This document shows, piece after piece, positions 21,840 through 34,010 of a stretch of 64,000 nucleotides of DNA. The DNA lies in the NCBI RefSeq assembly GCF_905220565.1, contig NC_059421.1, positions 4,049,501 to 4,113,500 of the forward strand, in the 5' to 3' direction. The notes under the pieces are model-generated. The model was given only the letters and a program-made list of their open reading frames with translations. It was not told the DNA's origin and ran no database searches. Made by a program: the position numbers and the translations under genes. The stretch is from Melitaea cinxia (lineage: Eukaryota; Arthropoda; Insecta; Lepidoptera; Nymphalidae). Each line of letters opens with the position of its first letter. Position 1 is the first letter of the stretch.

Positions 21840-23716
21840 TTAAAATATACAGTGTTGAATGTTACATACAATTAAATCCCAGAATTTACGTATTGGTCAC
21901 TAGCGGCAGTTTTTAATAATCTATCTATCTCTTATTTTACTTAAAAACTATAAGTCTTTGACACACTGTGTATGGAGTATACGTCAAAATTCTATCTATA
22001 GTAATTAAAATCGTGGGTAGTTTTGAAACTGGCAATAAATTGTCAAATATTGTGATGAATATATATCAATGGACTGCAATCGGAACTCCGATTGCCACCA
22101 ATAGATAAAGTTTACCATAAAGTTCAATCGAATCCAGACACAATCTCGTTTCATATTCCACAATCTGAAATTTCATTCCAATCCAACGCTTTTCGCAACT
22201 GTGGAAATATTCAGTGCATTCCAATGCGTGATTTTATTATAGCCAGTTTGGTACTTTAACACCATTAGACGACTATGTTCTATACCGGAGTGGCAAGTAA
22301 AAATTAGGCTCTTTCCTTATGTGATACTATAAATGAACGCCTATTACTTAGACCCTGTAGCTACTCGTAAGAAGGGTGAGGATAAATGGGATAAATGTAT
22401 TTGCACAGTTAACCACATGAGTATAAATTGCTAAACATATTTTATCAAATAGCCTTAGTTTTTTTTTTGTTTGTATTATATAAATAGTAGATTTATCGAT
22501 AAAATTATTACCAGTATAAGTAAGAGTGTATAATATTATATATTATATAGTTCTTGTGAGAAAGTCTAAAATGTTTATTTTTTGTTTATCATTGCGATCT
22601 TTGCAAAGAAACACTAGAACTCAAAATCAAGTATTAAAATAGTCCAGTTGTTCGACCGGGTATAACAAAAAATACACTTAATTATAACATTTCTAAGTGT
22701 TCACTCATTCAATTGTATTGCTGCGACATATCACACATAACATAAAGTGTAAAATACAATGTTAAAATTTTTTTTTCCACAAATATCTAATCTCTCGCTT
22801 ACACATAGTATCATTTACTCGTGACATAAAATATGAAAAACATGAATTTAAAGAGAAACATTAAAAGCAAGTACCTCTTCATTCAGAACATGCCCTATTT
22901 TAGTCTCTCGCCTCGACCTACTTCCAATCTGCTACGATACAGGTGATCTCAACTTACCGTAAACAGAAATTACTTCAAGATAAAAAAAGATTGGTACATC
23001 TATCTAAGTTAAGCCTTTTTTTCATCTTTACATTTCATTTCATTCAAATTCCGTACAATAAAACTGCAACAGGTGTTTGTTATACCGATGAAAAGTTTTT
23101 ACTTTAAATACCAAGCTCGAAACTTTAAGCGTTCGTTAGCCCAATAGTTTTTTATCTGTACTGATTTTTCTCTCGATCGTAGATAATTCCATAAATATAT
23201 CTATGTTTTTGCATACAGTAGAGTTTATATTCTATAGGATTCCATGGAACTCAACGCTCAAGCAGAAAAGAAAACTTTTGCGGTGGCGTCTTCAGGCCAC
23301 TTTGGGTTACCCCGTCAAACACTCGCTTTGAAAGGTTGTTGAAACGGTTCCGCTGCCAGGTTCCGGAAAAGGAATCAGATTCCCTTTTGCTCAAAGGGCG
23401 TATCAGTTTATATTAGTTTAAAATGTGAAACTATTCCTTCAAAATTATTTCCTGCTACCCAAAAATATATCTCGATCCATCAATGTCTAAAGTTTTGAAA
23501 GCCGAAATAGACAGTGGTTCGGGTTCTTAAACATCATCATAAAAGTTCGTTTATATCATCCCCGCGTCATACAAGTTTTTACAATCCACTACAAATTGAA
23601 ATCTGGGCGAAAATTTTTATTACGTCACTAAAACTGGAAACTATATCGCTATAACATTTTACATTACATTTTTTATTGTACTGAACAAGTGTGTCTTTTT
23701 TTGGACTCTCTTTTAA
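21840..23716. other. Spacer with one GC-richer patch
   Basis: Mostly AT-rich. The patch at about 23245-23410 has near-balanced base composition. It contains an ATG frame, but that hits a stop after about 32 codons, and the reverse strand is also closed. A short perfect hairpin CAATCGGAACTCCGATTG lies at 22077-22094. Confidence 0.35.
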
Positions 23717-24527
23717 TTTTTTTTTTTTTTTTTTTTATTATGTTATGGGCTTACTCTTGACCTCAGTCTAGCTCTAGAGCACAGACGAGGTCGAAGATGG
23801 AGCGAGTTCGCCCAGAAGAAGCCTGTTCACTCGCGCTTTAAACATGTTCGGGTTGTCTGAACTCGGAAATACAGACGCCGGCAGAGAATTCCATTCCTTG
23901 GCTGTGCGCATTAAAAAAGATGATTCGAAGCGCTTTGTACGTATGAAAGGTATATCAATCAGGTAGGGATGAAAGCCTACGGTACGTCTGAAAGTCCGAT
24001 GGAAGTAAGGAGATGGGGGTATGAGCTCGTGCAGCTCCAGGGCACACTCCCCAAAGTACAACCTGTAAAAGACCGTTAGACTGGCAACCTTTCTTCGGTG
24101 AGCCAGAGTGTGAAGAGATTTCACCAAACTGGCATTACCGATTAGTCGCTTGGCTCTGCGTTCCACTGAGTCCAGTGTGGCGAGTTGATATAAGCTGAGC
24201 CATCCCACAAGTGACTGCAATATTCCATGCACGATCGGACTTGAGCTTTGTACAGCGTAAGAAGCTGTTCAGGCGTGAAATGTCGCTTAACCTTATTTAA
24301 GATGCCAAGCTTTCTGGCCGCAGTTTGCGCTTTGGACTCAATGTAATTGCCAAAGTTGAGGTTAGAATTCAACTCTATGCCAAGGAGGTCGAGGGTATCG
24401 GACACAGGGACAGGTGTACCACGGAAAGTAGGAGTCAAGTTGAAAGGACTCCGTTTGACGGAGAATAAACAAGCCTGCGTTTTGGCGGCGTTGAACGTGA
24501 CCAGGTTGCAATCACCCCATTGGGATA
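23717..24527 (-). pseudogene. 5'-truncated copy of the 43-kb CR1/Jockey-like LINE
   Basis: Reading on the minus strand, it starts inside the post-catalytic region of the reverse transcriptase (QWGDCNLVTFNAAKTQACLF region) and runs to the C-terminus SSTSSVL, a short 3' UTR and a poly(A) tail (T run 23717-23736 on plus). Nucleotide identity to 43030-43830 is very high by eye. A one-base deletion near 24190 (GATATAAGCTG against GATATTTAGCTG) breaks the frame into two overlapping pieces. The endonuclease and catalytic reverse-transcriptase motifs are absent, so it is dead on arrival and probably recent. A target duplication could not be defined. Confidence 0.85.
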
Positions 24528-25068
24528 TTTAACGAACAAAAAAATATTAACATTTAAAAAAAGACAAACAAATAAATTTGATATTTGCTATAATATACCT
24601 GTTTAACTAAGTAGAAATTACTTTATATATTTAAGAAGTAAGTAATCCTATATTAACCTTAGCACAATAATTACATTATGCTATTATAAGTTAATAAATC
24701 GTTCCCTTCTTAAAACCTAATAAATAATTATTTGAATTCTCAAAACTAACACAGACATTGTGATATTATAAAGTTGCGCCAACAAAGAAATCTAAAGCAC
24801 TGCTACATGTTTAAACAAAGTATTTTATAGAATTCATGTAATATTCTTAACATTATGAAGAGCGATCACCGATGTGCAAAGAATAAAAAGTGTTTTATTC
24901 CAAGTCAAGGTCATTCAACTTTACATCGAAGGCAATAGAAAATTATCATCCTGTATAATTTTCTTATGTAGAGTAACATTAGTATGCTTCGAACGTTATC
25001 CTTAACGTCTGAACTAGTTAAGTTCTTGTCAACATCATGTATCAATTTACATAAGCAATGAGATTGAA
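24528..25068. other. AT-rich spacer
   Basis: Nothing recognised. Confidence 0.4.
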
Positions 25069-25927
25069 CCCGAGTAGAAAAAAGGTCAGGCTCAACCAGA
25101 TCATGTATCTGGACCGGATCAGGATAGGATAAGGTACGCCTGATCCGGCAAGCTCTATCAGGACCAGGTCCGGTCCAGACAAAGATAGCCTGATGTAAAA
25201 TATAATCAAGTATGGTAAGGCATACTGGATCAGGACCAGGTCCGGTCCAGACAAGGATAGCCTGATGTAAAATATAATCAAGTATGGTAAGGCATACTGG
25301 ATCAGGACCAGGTCCGGTCCAGACAAAGATAGCCTGATGTAAAATATAACCAAGTATGGTAAGGCATACTTCATCAGGACCAGGTCCGGTCCAGATCAGG
25401 ATAGCCTGAAAGAAATTACGCGAACTGAGCCTGAATCGCGCTATTAAAGTTTTTAAGCGCACTTAGTATATATACAGTTATTAGGACAGTCTAGCAAGGA
25501 GTCCATTTCTACACAGTGGAGCAGTCGTAAGTAATAGGAAATAGTTAATTAGTAGTTAAATATTAGAAGTTAAGAAATAAAATTTAATTAATAATAATTA
25601 ATTAATAACATAAAAATAAATATAAATAATTAATATCTAAAGTAAAAACATAAATAAATAATACATTGGAAAAAATAAACGGAAATAAATATCATAATTA
25701 TTATGTTAAGTAACATTTATAATATCGTCGTTTTTTTTGTTAAACAATTTTTTCAAGAATATACATTCGTGTTTTTTAAAAGGACCGGACGGAACCGGCT
25801 GATCAGGATGAGATGAGATTTCCTGATCGGGTCCAGACCAATCATCTGCGTTACATGCCTTATCTAATCCTGATCAGGCATGCCTGGTCCGGTCCTTCTC
25901 AGGAAGTCGAAAAAATTTCTACTCGGG
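25069..25927. mobile_element. Non-autonomous element with CCCGAGTAGAAA termini and 72-bp tandem array
   Basis: CCCGAGTAGAAA (25069-25080) and TTTCTACTCGGG (25916-25927) are perfect inverted ends. Near both ends lie iterated palindromic pieces: GGACCAGGTCCGGTCC, CCTGATCAGG-like and GGACCGGAC. Between 25161 and about 25400 the string GGACCAGGTCCGGTCCAGA recurs at 25161, 25233, 25305 and 25377, an exact 72-bp period. Because 72 is a multiple of 3, minus-strand frames stay open across the array and encode 24-residue repeats; I regard these as by-products. The middle (25500-25740) is AT-rich. No transposase. The superfamily is unknown and no target duplication was recognised. Confidence 0.65.
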
Positions 25928-26214
25928 AAGATCATAGTAATTTCCATATCAGATGTTAAAGGATAATTCATGATAATGTTTTAATTTCATACTTTTTGAA
26001 AATAAAAGACTGAAAATTCGTATTATACAAACCAAAAAGTTCGTTGAATCAAGTTATAAAATTTTATAACGTGTTATTATAGATGGCTATTTGCCTACCA
26101 ATTATTATTGTTCGGATCGTTAAGTACAGTTGAGAATAGAGTATATAGAGTTTGGATTCATTTACTAAAAATTAGTATGTTTTTACTTTGAACTATTTAT
26201 CATTTTACAGGAAA

Positions 26215-26450
26215 TGCAGCCCGACTGGGAGAGTACCTCGACCTTACAAATAATCACAGCTACAATAACTGTTTTCAAGTAGTGTTGTGTTCTTATGGTG
26301 AGTGACCAAGCTCCTGAGGGGATTGGGAGTAGTATTGGCAACGCGCTAGCGATGCCTCTGGTGTTACAGGCGTCTATAATCTACAGTAACCGCTTACCTT
26401 CATATGAGCCGTACGCTTGTCTACCGTTATATTTGTATAAAAAAATCTAA
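26215..26450 (+). repeat. SINE-like retroposon (family A), 5' truncated and diverged
   Basis: GCAGCCCGACTGGGAGAGTA, CCTCGACCTTACAAATAATC and ACGCGCTAGCGATGCCTCTG, then CAGGCGTCTATAATCTACAG and an A tail near 26440, match the family A reference. The first ~40 bp are absent. Confidence 0.7.
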
Positions 26451-26471
26451 TATTACCAGGTAAGACACTTT

Positions 26472-26805
26472 GACGTTGCGTTGGCGCAACGGTTACAGTA
26501 ACGGATTGTACCCGTTGCGTTGGCGGTTGCGGATCCCCACACATGACAAACATTTGTATTGGCCATACAGGTGTTTGCCGTGGTCTGGGTGTTTATGCAG
26601 TCTTTGTGGGTCTCTCCACCGTGCCTCGGAAAGCACGTTAAGCCGTCGGTCCCGGTTGTTATCATGTACACCTGATAGCGATCGTTACTCATAGCAGGGA
26701 ATATATCCGCCAACCCGCATTGGAGCAGCGTGGTGTGGATTAAGCTCTGATCCTCATCCTACATGGGGAAAGAGGCCCAGTAGTGGGATATTACAGGCTG
26801 GAGCG
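26472..26805 (+). repeat. tRNA-headed SINE (family B), full length with perfect target duplication
   Basis: The 334-bp copy starts GACGTTGCGTTGGCGCAACG (A box TTGGCGCAACGG), has a B-box-like GGTTGCGGATCCCC, then CATTTGTATTGGCCATACAG, CCGTGCCTCGGAAAGCACGT, CGGTCCCGGTTGTTATCATG and GATCCTCATCCTACATGGGG. It ends AGTGGGATATTACAGGCTGG. AAGACACTTT lies on both sides (26462-26471 and 26806-26815), a perfect 10-bp target duplication. The tail resembles the RTE tail, pointing to an RTE-type partner. Overlapping open frames on both strands are not genes. Confidence 0.85.
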
Positions 26806-26815
26806 AAGACACTTT

Positions 26816-28412
26816 TTGTTACTTTATTTTTTATAAGTTTATTTTTTATTTTATCAATCATAAAACCACAATTTTAGCAAAACTTTATAGCCTATTTTAC
26901 TTGTTGACCACGACTAAATAAGTAATTTCAAGTATCTTTACTCCTGTATATTACATACCACCGATTACCATTACTCGATTGACTAGTTCAGGATAAAATA
27001 CTTGACTAGCAAGTCCTATAAAAATATTGAATAATTGTACCTTTAATATTCATGAGACGAAACAGCACTTAAGATCGTACATTTAAAATTGCGACTTCTG
27101 TGAAAGCCGAATTAAATAGTCAGTTTTACAGCATATATTTACAAGTCTTTCGCTTTTCAAAGTCTTTGATGTTTACAAAATTGCTTTAAAATAACAACCT
27201 TAAAATATGTATTATTGGTACAAATATTGACGCAAGCCGACGAATCGAGACCTCGTGTGTGTTATCATCAAGCTTTGTCGGAAACCTTCCTTATCTAAAT
27301 ACATCTAAACAGTACCTACTCAATATTCCTTTTAGATATATTGTACCCACATAATTTACTGCCTATACTCGAATCGCGCTTCAAAGATAAATATTACGTG
27401 GAATACTCGTATTCCAGTTTATTCATTGTTGATAAATGTCAATTGAATAATGGCTGTATTAGTGTCGCTAACATTTAATTGATCGTTGATATTTTGTGTA
27501 GCTTTTGTCTGCGATTTATTTCAAGACATCGTTAAATTATACTGCTTGTAACTAAAAGGCTGTAGATAATTATTAGGTACATCGGGTGAGCGCTAGTATA
27601 ATATAAAATTTACAAAATTTAAAAGCAAAAATAAATTAAATATTTTTTGAGAAATAAAACCTATAATATGAAATTTTTTGTGATATTTTTTAGAAATTTT
27701 GTTCCAAATTAACAAGTACGTATTTTTCTATAAATGATTACAATTATATGATATTTAAAATAAGATAATACATATTTTATTCTTATATCAATTTGTATCA
27801 TCACTACACAGTATAAAAGAAAGTCGTTCCTCATCTCTGTCTGTCTTTTTCTATGTTTTCTTTTTTTAAACCACGCATCGGATTTTGATGCAGTTTTAAC
27901 TGTTAATTAGAAAATTCATTTCCTAAAGTTTATACATACATAGAAAACATTCTAATTAGGTATTTGTATAATAGAGAAAACTCAATGTTTAGTGGTGAAG
28001 CCGTCAAAAAACGATTTTTCGAGCGCTTACATTGCGAGCGCCGGCTAAACAAAAATAATATACAACGGAATTGTACTTAGAATACAAAAATTCCGCAATA
28101 GCATATATCTATGAGGTAAGGTTGACTCACAGTGAACATTTTTATCTTCAAGTAATTAATTTAAAAATATTACTTTATTTGCGAAGCTTATTTCTCCTAA
28201 TCAGTATCAATCATTATCGAAATAAGGATATTACTCACCTTGGTCATTTGATGTAGATTAAAATTATCCTTAACCTTATTTCGTTTAAATGAATACTTTA
28301 GAAATTATCACAGATTTAAAATTACACGAAATCAAAAAAATCCCTCGCAGGGTAACGGTTGGCGGTCTCGCGACGACCGACGCGGCCAGGGCATGCCAAT
28401 TAGAGTTAGCCT
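26816..28412. other. AT-rich spacer
   Basis: No gene recognised. From about 28340 the GC content rises sharply (CCCTCGCAGGGTAACGGTTG, GGTCTCGCGACGACCGACGC), leading into the next element. The small 61-codon frame at 28071-28256 has no recognisable feature. Confidence 0.4.
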
Positions 28413-28789
28413 AAGCGCGCACTGGCGGCCTGGCCGCAGCGGCCGAGCCGCGGCGGCCAGCGAAATGTATGTAGGTACATCGTATCATAGAGCGCGCACT
28501 TGGCCGCGAGCGGCCACGAGATCATTGCGACGTACCTGCGGCCAGCCGGCCGGCGCGGCCATCGAGATTCGAAGAATTGTACGATCGTGCGCTAGTGTGC
28601 GCGCACTGGTCGCCGCGGATAGATGTTTTACTGTTTACGGAGTGTTCAAATTATATCGTTATGTCTTTTGATACGGAGAGGTTTATGAGACTGACGATTT
28701 GGGCCTGGGAGCGACGCTTGCGGCTGGTCGCGACACTCGCGGCCTGGTCGCAATACTGGCCGCTGTGGCCTGGCCGCTAGTGCGCGCTT
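28413..28789. mobile_element. GC-rich foldback MITE with AGCCT target duplication
   Basis: The left end AAGCGCGCACTGGCGGCC and the reverse complement of the right end AAGCGCGCACTAGCGGCC agree at 17 of 18 bases, and the inverted homology continues through GGCC-rich repeats. AGCCT flanks both sides (28408-28412 and 28790-28794). The interior is packed with GGCCGC, GCGGCCA and TGGTCGC units and is far richer in GC and CpG than its surroundings. No transposase. Open frames here (28393-28780 plus, 28646-28867 minus) follow from the lack of A/T stop codons and are not genes. Confidence 0.75.
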
Positions 28790-28836
28790 AGCCTTATAAT
28801 ATCGCGGGCCGCGCCTCGCTTTATAGCAAAGCAGTA

Positions 28837-30056
28837 TTAAGAGCCATTTCACAAAAATCGGTAACAATCCGCGAAATTGTAATATTTTGACGTCGTTAAT
28901 CTCAGTGTTGGATGCAATAATGTAATTTATATTCTTGAAATATAATAGAGCAACCTTTGTTGTAGTCCATAGTCAGATCAGAATTTTGATTTATATTATG
29001 TGTATAAAATTATTAACCTTTTCATCAGCCTCCTCCCTAGGTAAACGGTCGCAATGTATACTTTGAAGTCCTACTTTTCAATAACCTCTACGTTGAAACC
29101 ATTTTAAAAAAATATCATAATATGTGGAATATAATTTTGTTGTCCACTATCATAGATTTTTATTCCATTTGTATCTCTATTAAACGATAAAAAAAATTTA
29201 AAGTTACGAATATTTTCCAAATAAGTACAATTTTAAAAGCGATATTTCTCTTAGAAAACTAAGAAATTTTAACGAACTATCTTCATCAAAGTAAACTTAC
29301 ATAATTAAGGAATACAAAAAAAATAATTAAAAGATGTAATTATTTTTAATACATTTTATATTAAATAATAAAAAGATAGTATATATTGCCACGCATCAAG
29401 CCCGGTAAATCAGTCGAGCGCTAGCGCTCTTAGAGGTAAGGTCCACGCCAAATTCTGCGCAGCCGTCTCTTTCGCTCTCACGCGCCAAGCGCCTGTTGTT
29501 ATAGCGGATAAAACGCATTTGATACTTTCATAATAAAATATAAATAAAATAAACATATTACGAAAATGACTGTAAAATAATAATTATAATGATAATTTCT
29601 GTAAACAAATGTATAATTTAATTTTCTTTTCTCATACTATCAATACAAATAGACATTTCAATCTGTTTGTCTTGTTATTTGTTAATTAATATGTTTGTCG
29701 GTATCGATGTCATTAAATGCTTTTTTATTCATATCGTAAATATTAGATTCATTCGTAAACTGAAAAAACTACTTCAATTTAAAAAAATTGTTTCATAAAA
29801 TTGATTTTTTTAATTTTATTTTAAATTTATTGACTGTTGTTATATAACATACTTGAAATTTTTAACAAATTAATTATGTAAAAAACATTTTATACCATAG
29901 TTATAATTTTTATTATACATCAGAAAATGATCACGATGGTCTTTTGGTTGTCACACTATACGTACTAGCACAAAGATCGCGCGGCTCGTACGACTCGCGC
30001 GATGCGACCAAATTTACCTAAACTTGCAGAGCGTAAAATTGTGAAATGGCTCTTAA
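28837..30056. mobile_element. TTAA-flanked non-autonomous DNA element
   Basis: TTAAGAGCCATTTCACAA (28837-28854) and its exact reverse complement (30039-30056) bound 1220 bp. If TTAA is the target duplication, the element is GAGCC...GGCTC with 14-bp termini, as in piggyBac-like or Sola3-like elements; this is an inference. The interior is AT-rich without a transposase. Two CpG-rich patches interrupt it: 29400-29500, with the palindrome GAGCGCTAGCGCTC at 29416-29429, and 29970-30010, with GATCGCGCGGCTCGTACG. Confidence 0.7.
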
Positions 30057-30816
30057 AAGCGATCGCATGTATTTCTGAGCTCTCCAACTAATTATTATAA
30101 GGACGTTGATTTTCAGTTCGAAGATGAAAATTTTGTTTGTATATATTTTAAATTAAATGATAGCTAAAAGATCTTTTTGTAACGACGTCCTATCATTGTC
30201 GAAGTTTCAAAAACTTGTTCAAAGGACCAACCAACCTACAAAGGAAGTTTAAACATAAAATAATTTAATTAGGATCCCAAACGGCTGTGACAAAGTTTAC
30301 GTAAATTATATATTTTTACGTAAAACACGGACATTAAGTTAGGCACCTTAGAAACAAAACAGTCTGTGTTACGATATTTCGTTTTCTTTTTTTAGGGCTG
30401 ATTTTTATATATTTCACAGAATATCTGGGATTCTTACTATAATTAAACCATTTTTAGACATAAATTTGTTATAGGGACGATATAATACATAATGTTTTTA
30501 ACACTTAATTAATTTCAAACCCAACTTTTCATTACTTCTGTTTCAAAATTGTATCCGATTCAAACATAATTCCGACCTCAGTAGCGGATATCCTCTACGT
30601 CTGTTGCGTTCTACAGGATATCCTGTAAATGAGCAAACAATGGAATGGATCTCATATTAAAATTATGTTCAACATTTCAAAATTTTAAATTCTTTCTGCA
30701 TATCAAAATATAGCAAGCAAGACCTATATCAATTTTTAATTAAATTATACAAAATGTAACGAATAAGTTATACGGCAAAAAATGTATAGAACGTAAACAA
30801 CTACCCTAATTTCTGC
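30057..30816. other. AT-rich spacer
   Basis: Only a CAGGATATCCTG palindrome near 30613 was noted. Confidence 0.4.
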
Positions 30817-31087
30817 TTTTTTTATACAATAAGATCGACAAACAAGCGTACGATCAGCCGTATGGTAATATAATGGTAAGCAATTGCCGTAGCTTGCAAA
30901 ACCTGCAACACCAGAAGCATTGCAAGCGCGTTGCCAACCCTACCCCTAATCCCTGTCAGGACCTCTAGTCTCCTACCTCACCACGCTGCTTGAGAGCAGT
31001 ATTATTCAGCTATGATCTTCCGTAATGTCGAGGTACTTCCCCATTCGGGCTGCCCTAGATATTGAACAGGATATTTTCTGCTATCAC
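30817..31087 (-). repeat. SINE-like retroposon (family A), inverted
   Basis: The plus strand reads T-rich tail, CGACAAACAAGCGTACG, CACCAGAAGCATTGCAAGCG, GTAATGTCGAGGTACTTCCC, CATTCGGGCTGCC, that is, the family A sequence reversed. The start of the family is degraded near 31080. Confidence 0.75.
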
Positions 31088-31986
31088 TTAACGAATACGC
31101 TCAATTAGTTATTATAGTATTAAGTTGATTGAATGAAATAATATAAAGTGATTAAATCAATATTGAGTTAAAGACATTAAAATTCAGACAAGATTAAAAA
31201 AAAACATAAATATTTATGGTATAAGGTTTACATCTTTATTATTCCAAAAAGTAGGTTTTATTTTCCCATATAAGCTTGTATTGTAACATACACGATCACA
31301 CATAAATTTAGAAGAATGAAAGCGTAACATTTCATACATATAATATATCTTAAATTTTCGTATCGTACGTTATTCGTACAATACAGCAATCAATTCTCAC
31401 GAGAAGCACAAGTCATGTAAACATAAGAGAAAAAGTAGAATTGTTGAGAATATTATGAATACACTACGGAGCTTCGGCTATCCCTCAAATAGATTGGAAT
31501 CCATCAGTCTTTATTCTAACAGCTGAATGGTGTATTATAGTTTGGTAAAATTAATAATAGTCAGGCTTTTATTTCTCGTATGATGCAGGTCGACACGGCT
31601 TTGTGTTTTGCTCCATTTATTATATAACCAGGAAATATGGAATATTTTTGTGAGGGAGTATTTTTTTGTTTCATTGTGATGTTTGGGCCATTAAACCGAT
31701 CGTGACTTATATATGTCGTAACATTAGAATTTATAAGTTTTTCCAAGTGAGAAATCACATAAAAATTTAACAAAGTACACATATTGTTACCTTACATTTG
31801 AAATTCAGTAATCGTTCTTTTTTTGCACGATTTTAGTTGGTCGATAATTTTTGGAGTATCCCGTTTAATAACCATATGAGCTAATTGGGATTTATGTGAC
31901 ATTTTGTTATTTATAGTTTTATACTTTGTTTTTAAAATATCAGTAACATAGGAATACAGTTTTGCAATAAAATATATTTCTTAGAA
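31088..31986. other. AT-rich spacer
   Basis: A 73-codon minus-strand frame at 31561-31782 has no recognised motif and is not called as a gene. Confidence 0.4.
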
Positions 31987-32315
31987 GCTGTGTGGTTACG
32001 GCTGTAAAGAATATTAGACACCTCTCTCTTTCCGTGGCTGTCGAAAGAGGCGACTAAGGGGTAACACAGTTCCACTACCACTTTGGAACTTAAAAACCTG
32101 ACCGATGGCGGGATAACTATCTAACTGCTGGCTTTGAAATACACAGGCCGAAAACGGGCAGCAGCGTCTTCGGTTCGACAAAGCCAGCTCTGCGGTCAGC
32201 AACCACCGCCCGCCCAGCGTGGTGACTATGAGCAACACACATGAGTTCACGCCATTTTTAGCGCAAGCGTGGGGCTTGAGCTATGTCCAGAAGTGGACTG
32301 CACTTATCTACTATA
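31987..32315 (+). repeat. RTE-tailed retroposon (family F), diverged
   Basis: GCTGTGTGGTTACGGCTGTA, CGTGGCTGTCGAAAGAGGCG, GGCGGGATAACTATCTAACT and CAGGCCGAAAACGGGCAGCA are followed by GAGCTATGTCCAGAAGTGGA. The tail is more diverged than in the 20.4-kb copy and no target duplication could be found. The minus-strand frame at 32014-32250 is a chance frame also seen in the sister copies. Confidence 0.75.
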
Positions 32316-33405
32316 GCTAATCTAAAACATTTTTAATAAAACTGAATGTTGTGATTTTAGTAATCAATAATAATAAATCTTTATTTTTAGAAACATGTTA
32401 CGTGTTTCATAAGTACAGCAGTGACTTTTGAACTGATATTAAATTAACTAAGGGTCAGACGTCATAAGTCACATTATATCAAAAATGTAGCTACGATCAA
32501 ACAGCCATTTCGCCTTTGTGATTTATTACATCTATTAGATGAAACGTTGAATTTAGTGCCGTTAAAAAACCTTTAGCTGTTACTTTAGACGTTTTAATAA
32601 TTTTCTTTTTATAATCAAGTTGTTTGTACCACTACTAACCCTATTAAGATTAATACTGCAAAAATAAATATAATTTGAGTCATCACCAGTTTATACAAAA
32701 GTAAGAGTATTTTTTTTTTCTAAGCTATACATCTAGTATTGAATGTTTAACCTTAAAATATACATATAATGTATGTATAGTATACTATGTATATAGTTAA
32801 CTACGTAACGACACCATATTATACGTTTTTTTTTTAAGAAAGACAAAATTTTTATTTTTATTTACACTTATTTACAGTATTATATGTTATTTACAGGAAT
32901 TTAATGTAATCTTTTTTTTCTAATCTTAATGTACGGATCTAAATTACTAATACACATTATACAGTAGATACAACTATCATTAGTAGTTAGCTAGAAATAA
33001 GAACTTTATATAAAATATATTTCTTAACTTTTTTAAGGAAATTTTCTTTCAACTTTAAAATTCGTCCCTTTTGTCCCTTTTCGTGTTAAAAATTATGAAC
33101 AACTTTGTTGAATCTAAAGTAAATTACAAAGGCGAAAAAAACAATTATTGAATAGAATTTTTTGTAAAATAAAATATTTTTTGTCAGCAAAGTAAATAGT
33201 GACACATTTGCAAAAAAGACTCACAGAAAATACGTTCATTCTTGACAAAGTTTCACGTTCGTTGAATCGGACCGAATCGTATATTTTTGATTCGAACAAA
33301 CACATGTTTTCGTAAAAGCTTTTAGAAAATGCTATTCACGCTATTCTTTTTGATTTACGAACTACTTCATATGGAGATGGTTGTTCTAACGCTGGTAACA
33401 TGTTG
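32316..33405. other. AT-rich spacer
   Basis: Nothing recognised other than T and A runs. Confidence 0.4.
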
Positions 33406-34010
33406 GTAACATGTCGGGTTAATGTTGTGTTCCGTTCTCACTGAAATATCGAGTTTAAGCGATGTTCTATTCAGTTCGGAGTACGTGTGGAATTTTCCAT
33501 TGGCTTGAGTATAATTTATTTAACAAATTTTCCATTAGGTTTTATTTGTTTGTTATATTTAATAATTGGTTTATCCGGAGTGCAATAAAACATTTATTCC
33601 AAAACAAACGTAAATTATGCTTAATCTAAGTACACAACTTATGTGGGTTAACACCACGTGCATTATAAAGCGATGAAACTGAACTAAGTGTTAATATTAT
33701 TTGGTAACATGTTGGGTTAATGTGATATTCCGTTTTCACGGTATTATCACATTTAAACGATCTTCTATTTATTTGAATACTTGGGGATTTTTTTTAATCG
33801 ACTTTTTTAAATAATTTATTAATGTGTTCCTTTTAACACTTAAGTGTTAACAAATAGTGAATAAACTGATCTAAGCTGTGATATTCTTGGGCATATATAT
33901 TATATTGTGGCATGTTGGGTTAATATCGTGTTCTTTTCTCACTAAAATATCGCGTTTAGACAATGTTCTGTTAAGTGAGCGCCTATGGAATTTTTCTTGA
34001 GTCTTTTATA
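33406..34010 (+). repeat. Degenerate tandem repeat, three units
   Basis: Units containing TAACATGTTGGGTTAATGT, then GTGTTCCGTTCTCACTGAAA-like and AGCGATGTTCTATT-like strings, start near 33409, 33704 and 33910. Similar upstream blocks (CTGAACTAAGTGTTAATATT at 33681 and CTGATCTAAGCTGTGATATT at 33869) support a tandem origin. Spacing is uneven (about 295 and 205 bp). No coding frame. Confidence 0.55.

Noticed and set aside
23245..23410. Possible host exon in a GC-richer patch
   Set aside because: Plus and minus readings hit stops after a few dozen codons, and no splice-site pair with a convincing peptide was found.
25042..25462. Minus-strand frames with 24-residue repeats
   Set aside because: They exist because a 72-bp repeat is a multiple of three. 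Two frames stay open at once over the same array, which argues against a real protein.
28393..28867. GC-rich open frames of 67-92 codons on both strands
   Set aside because: They lie in a GGCC-rich inverted repeat where stop codons are rare by composition.
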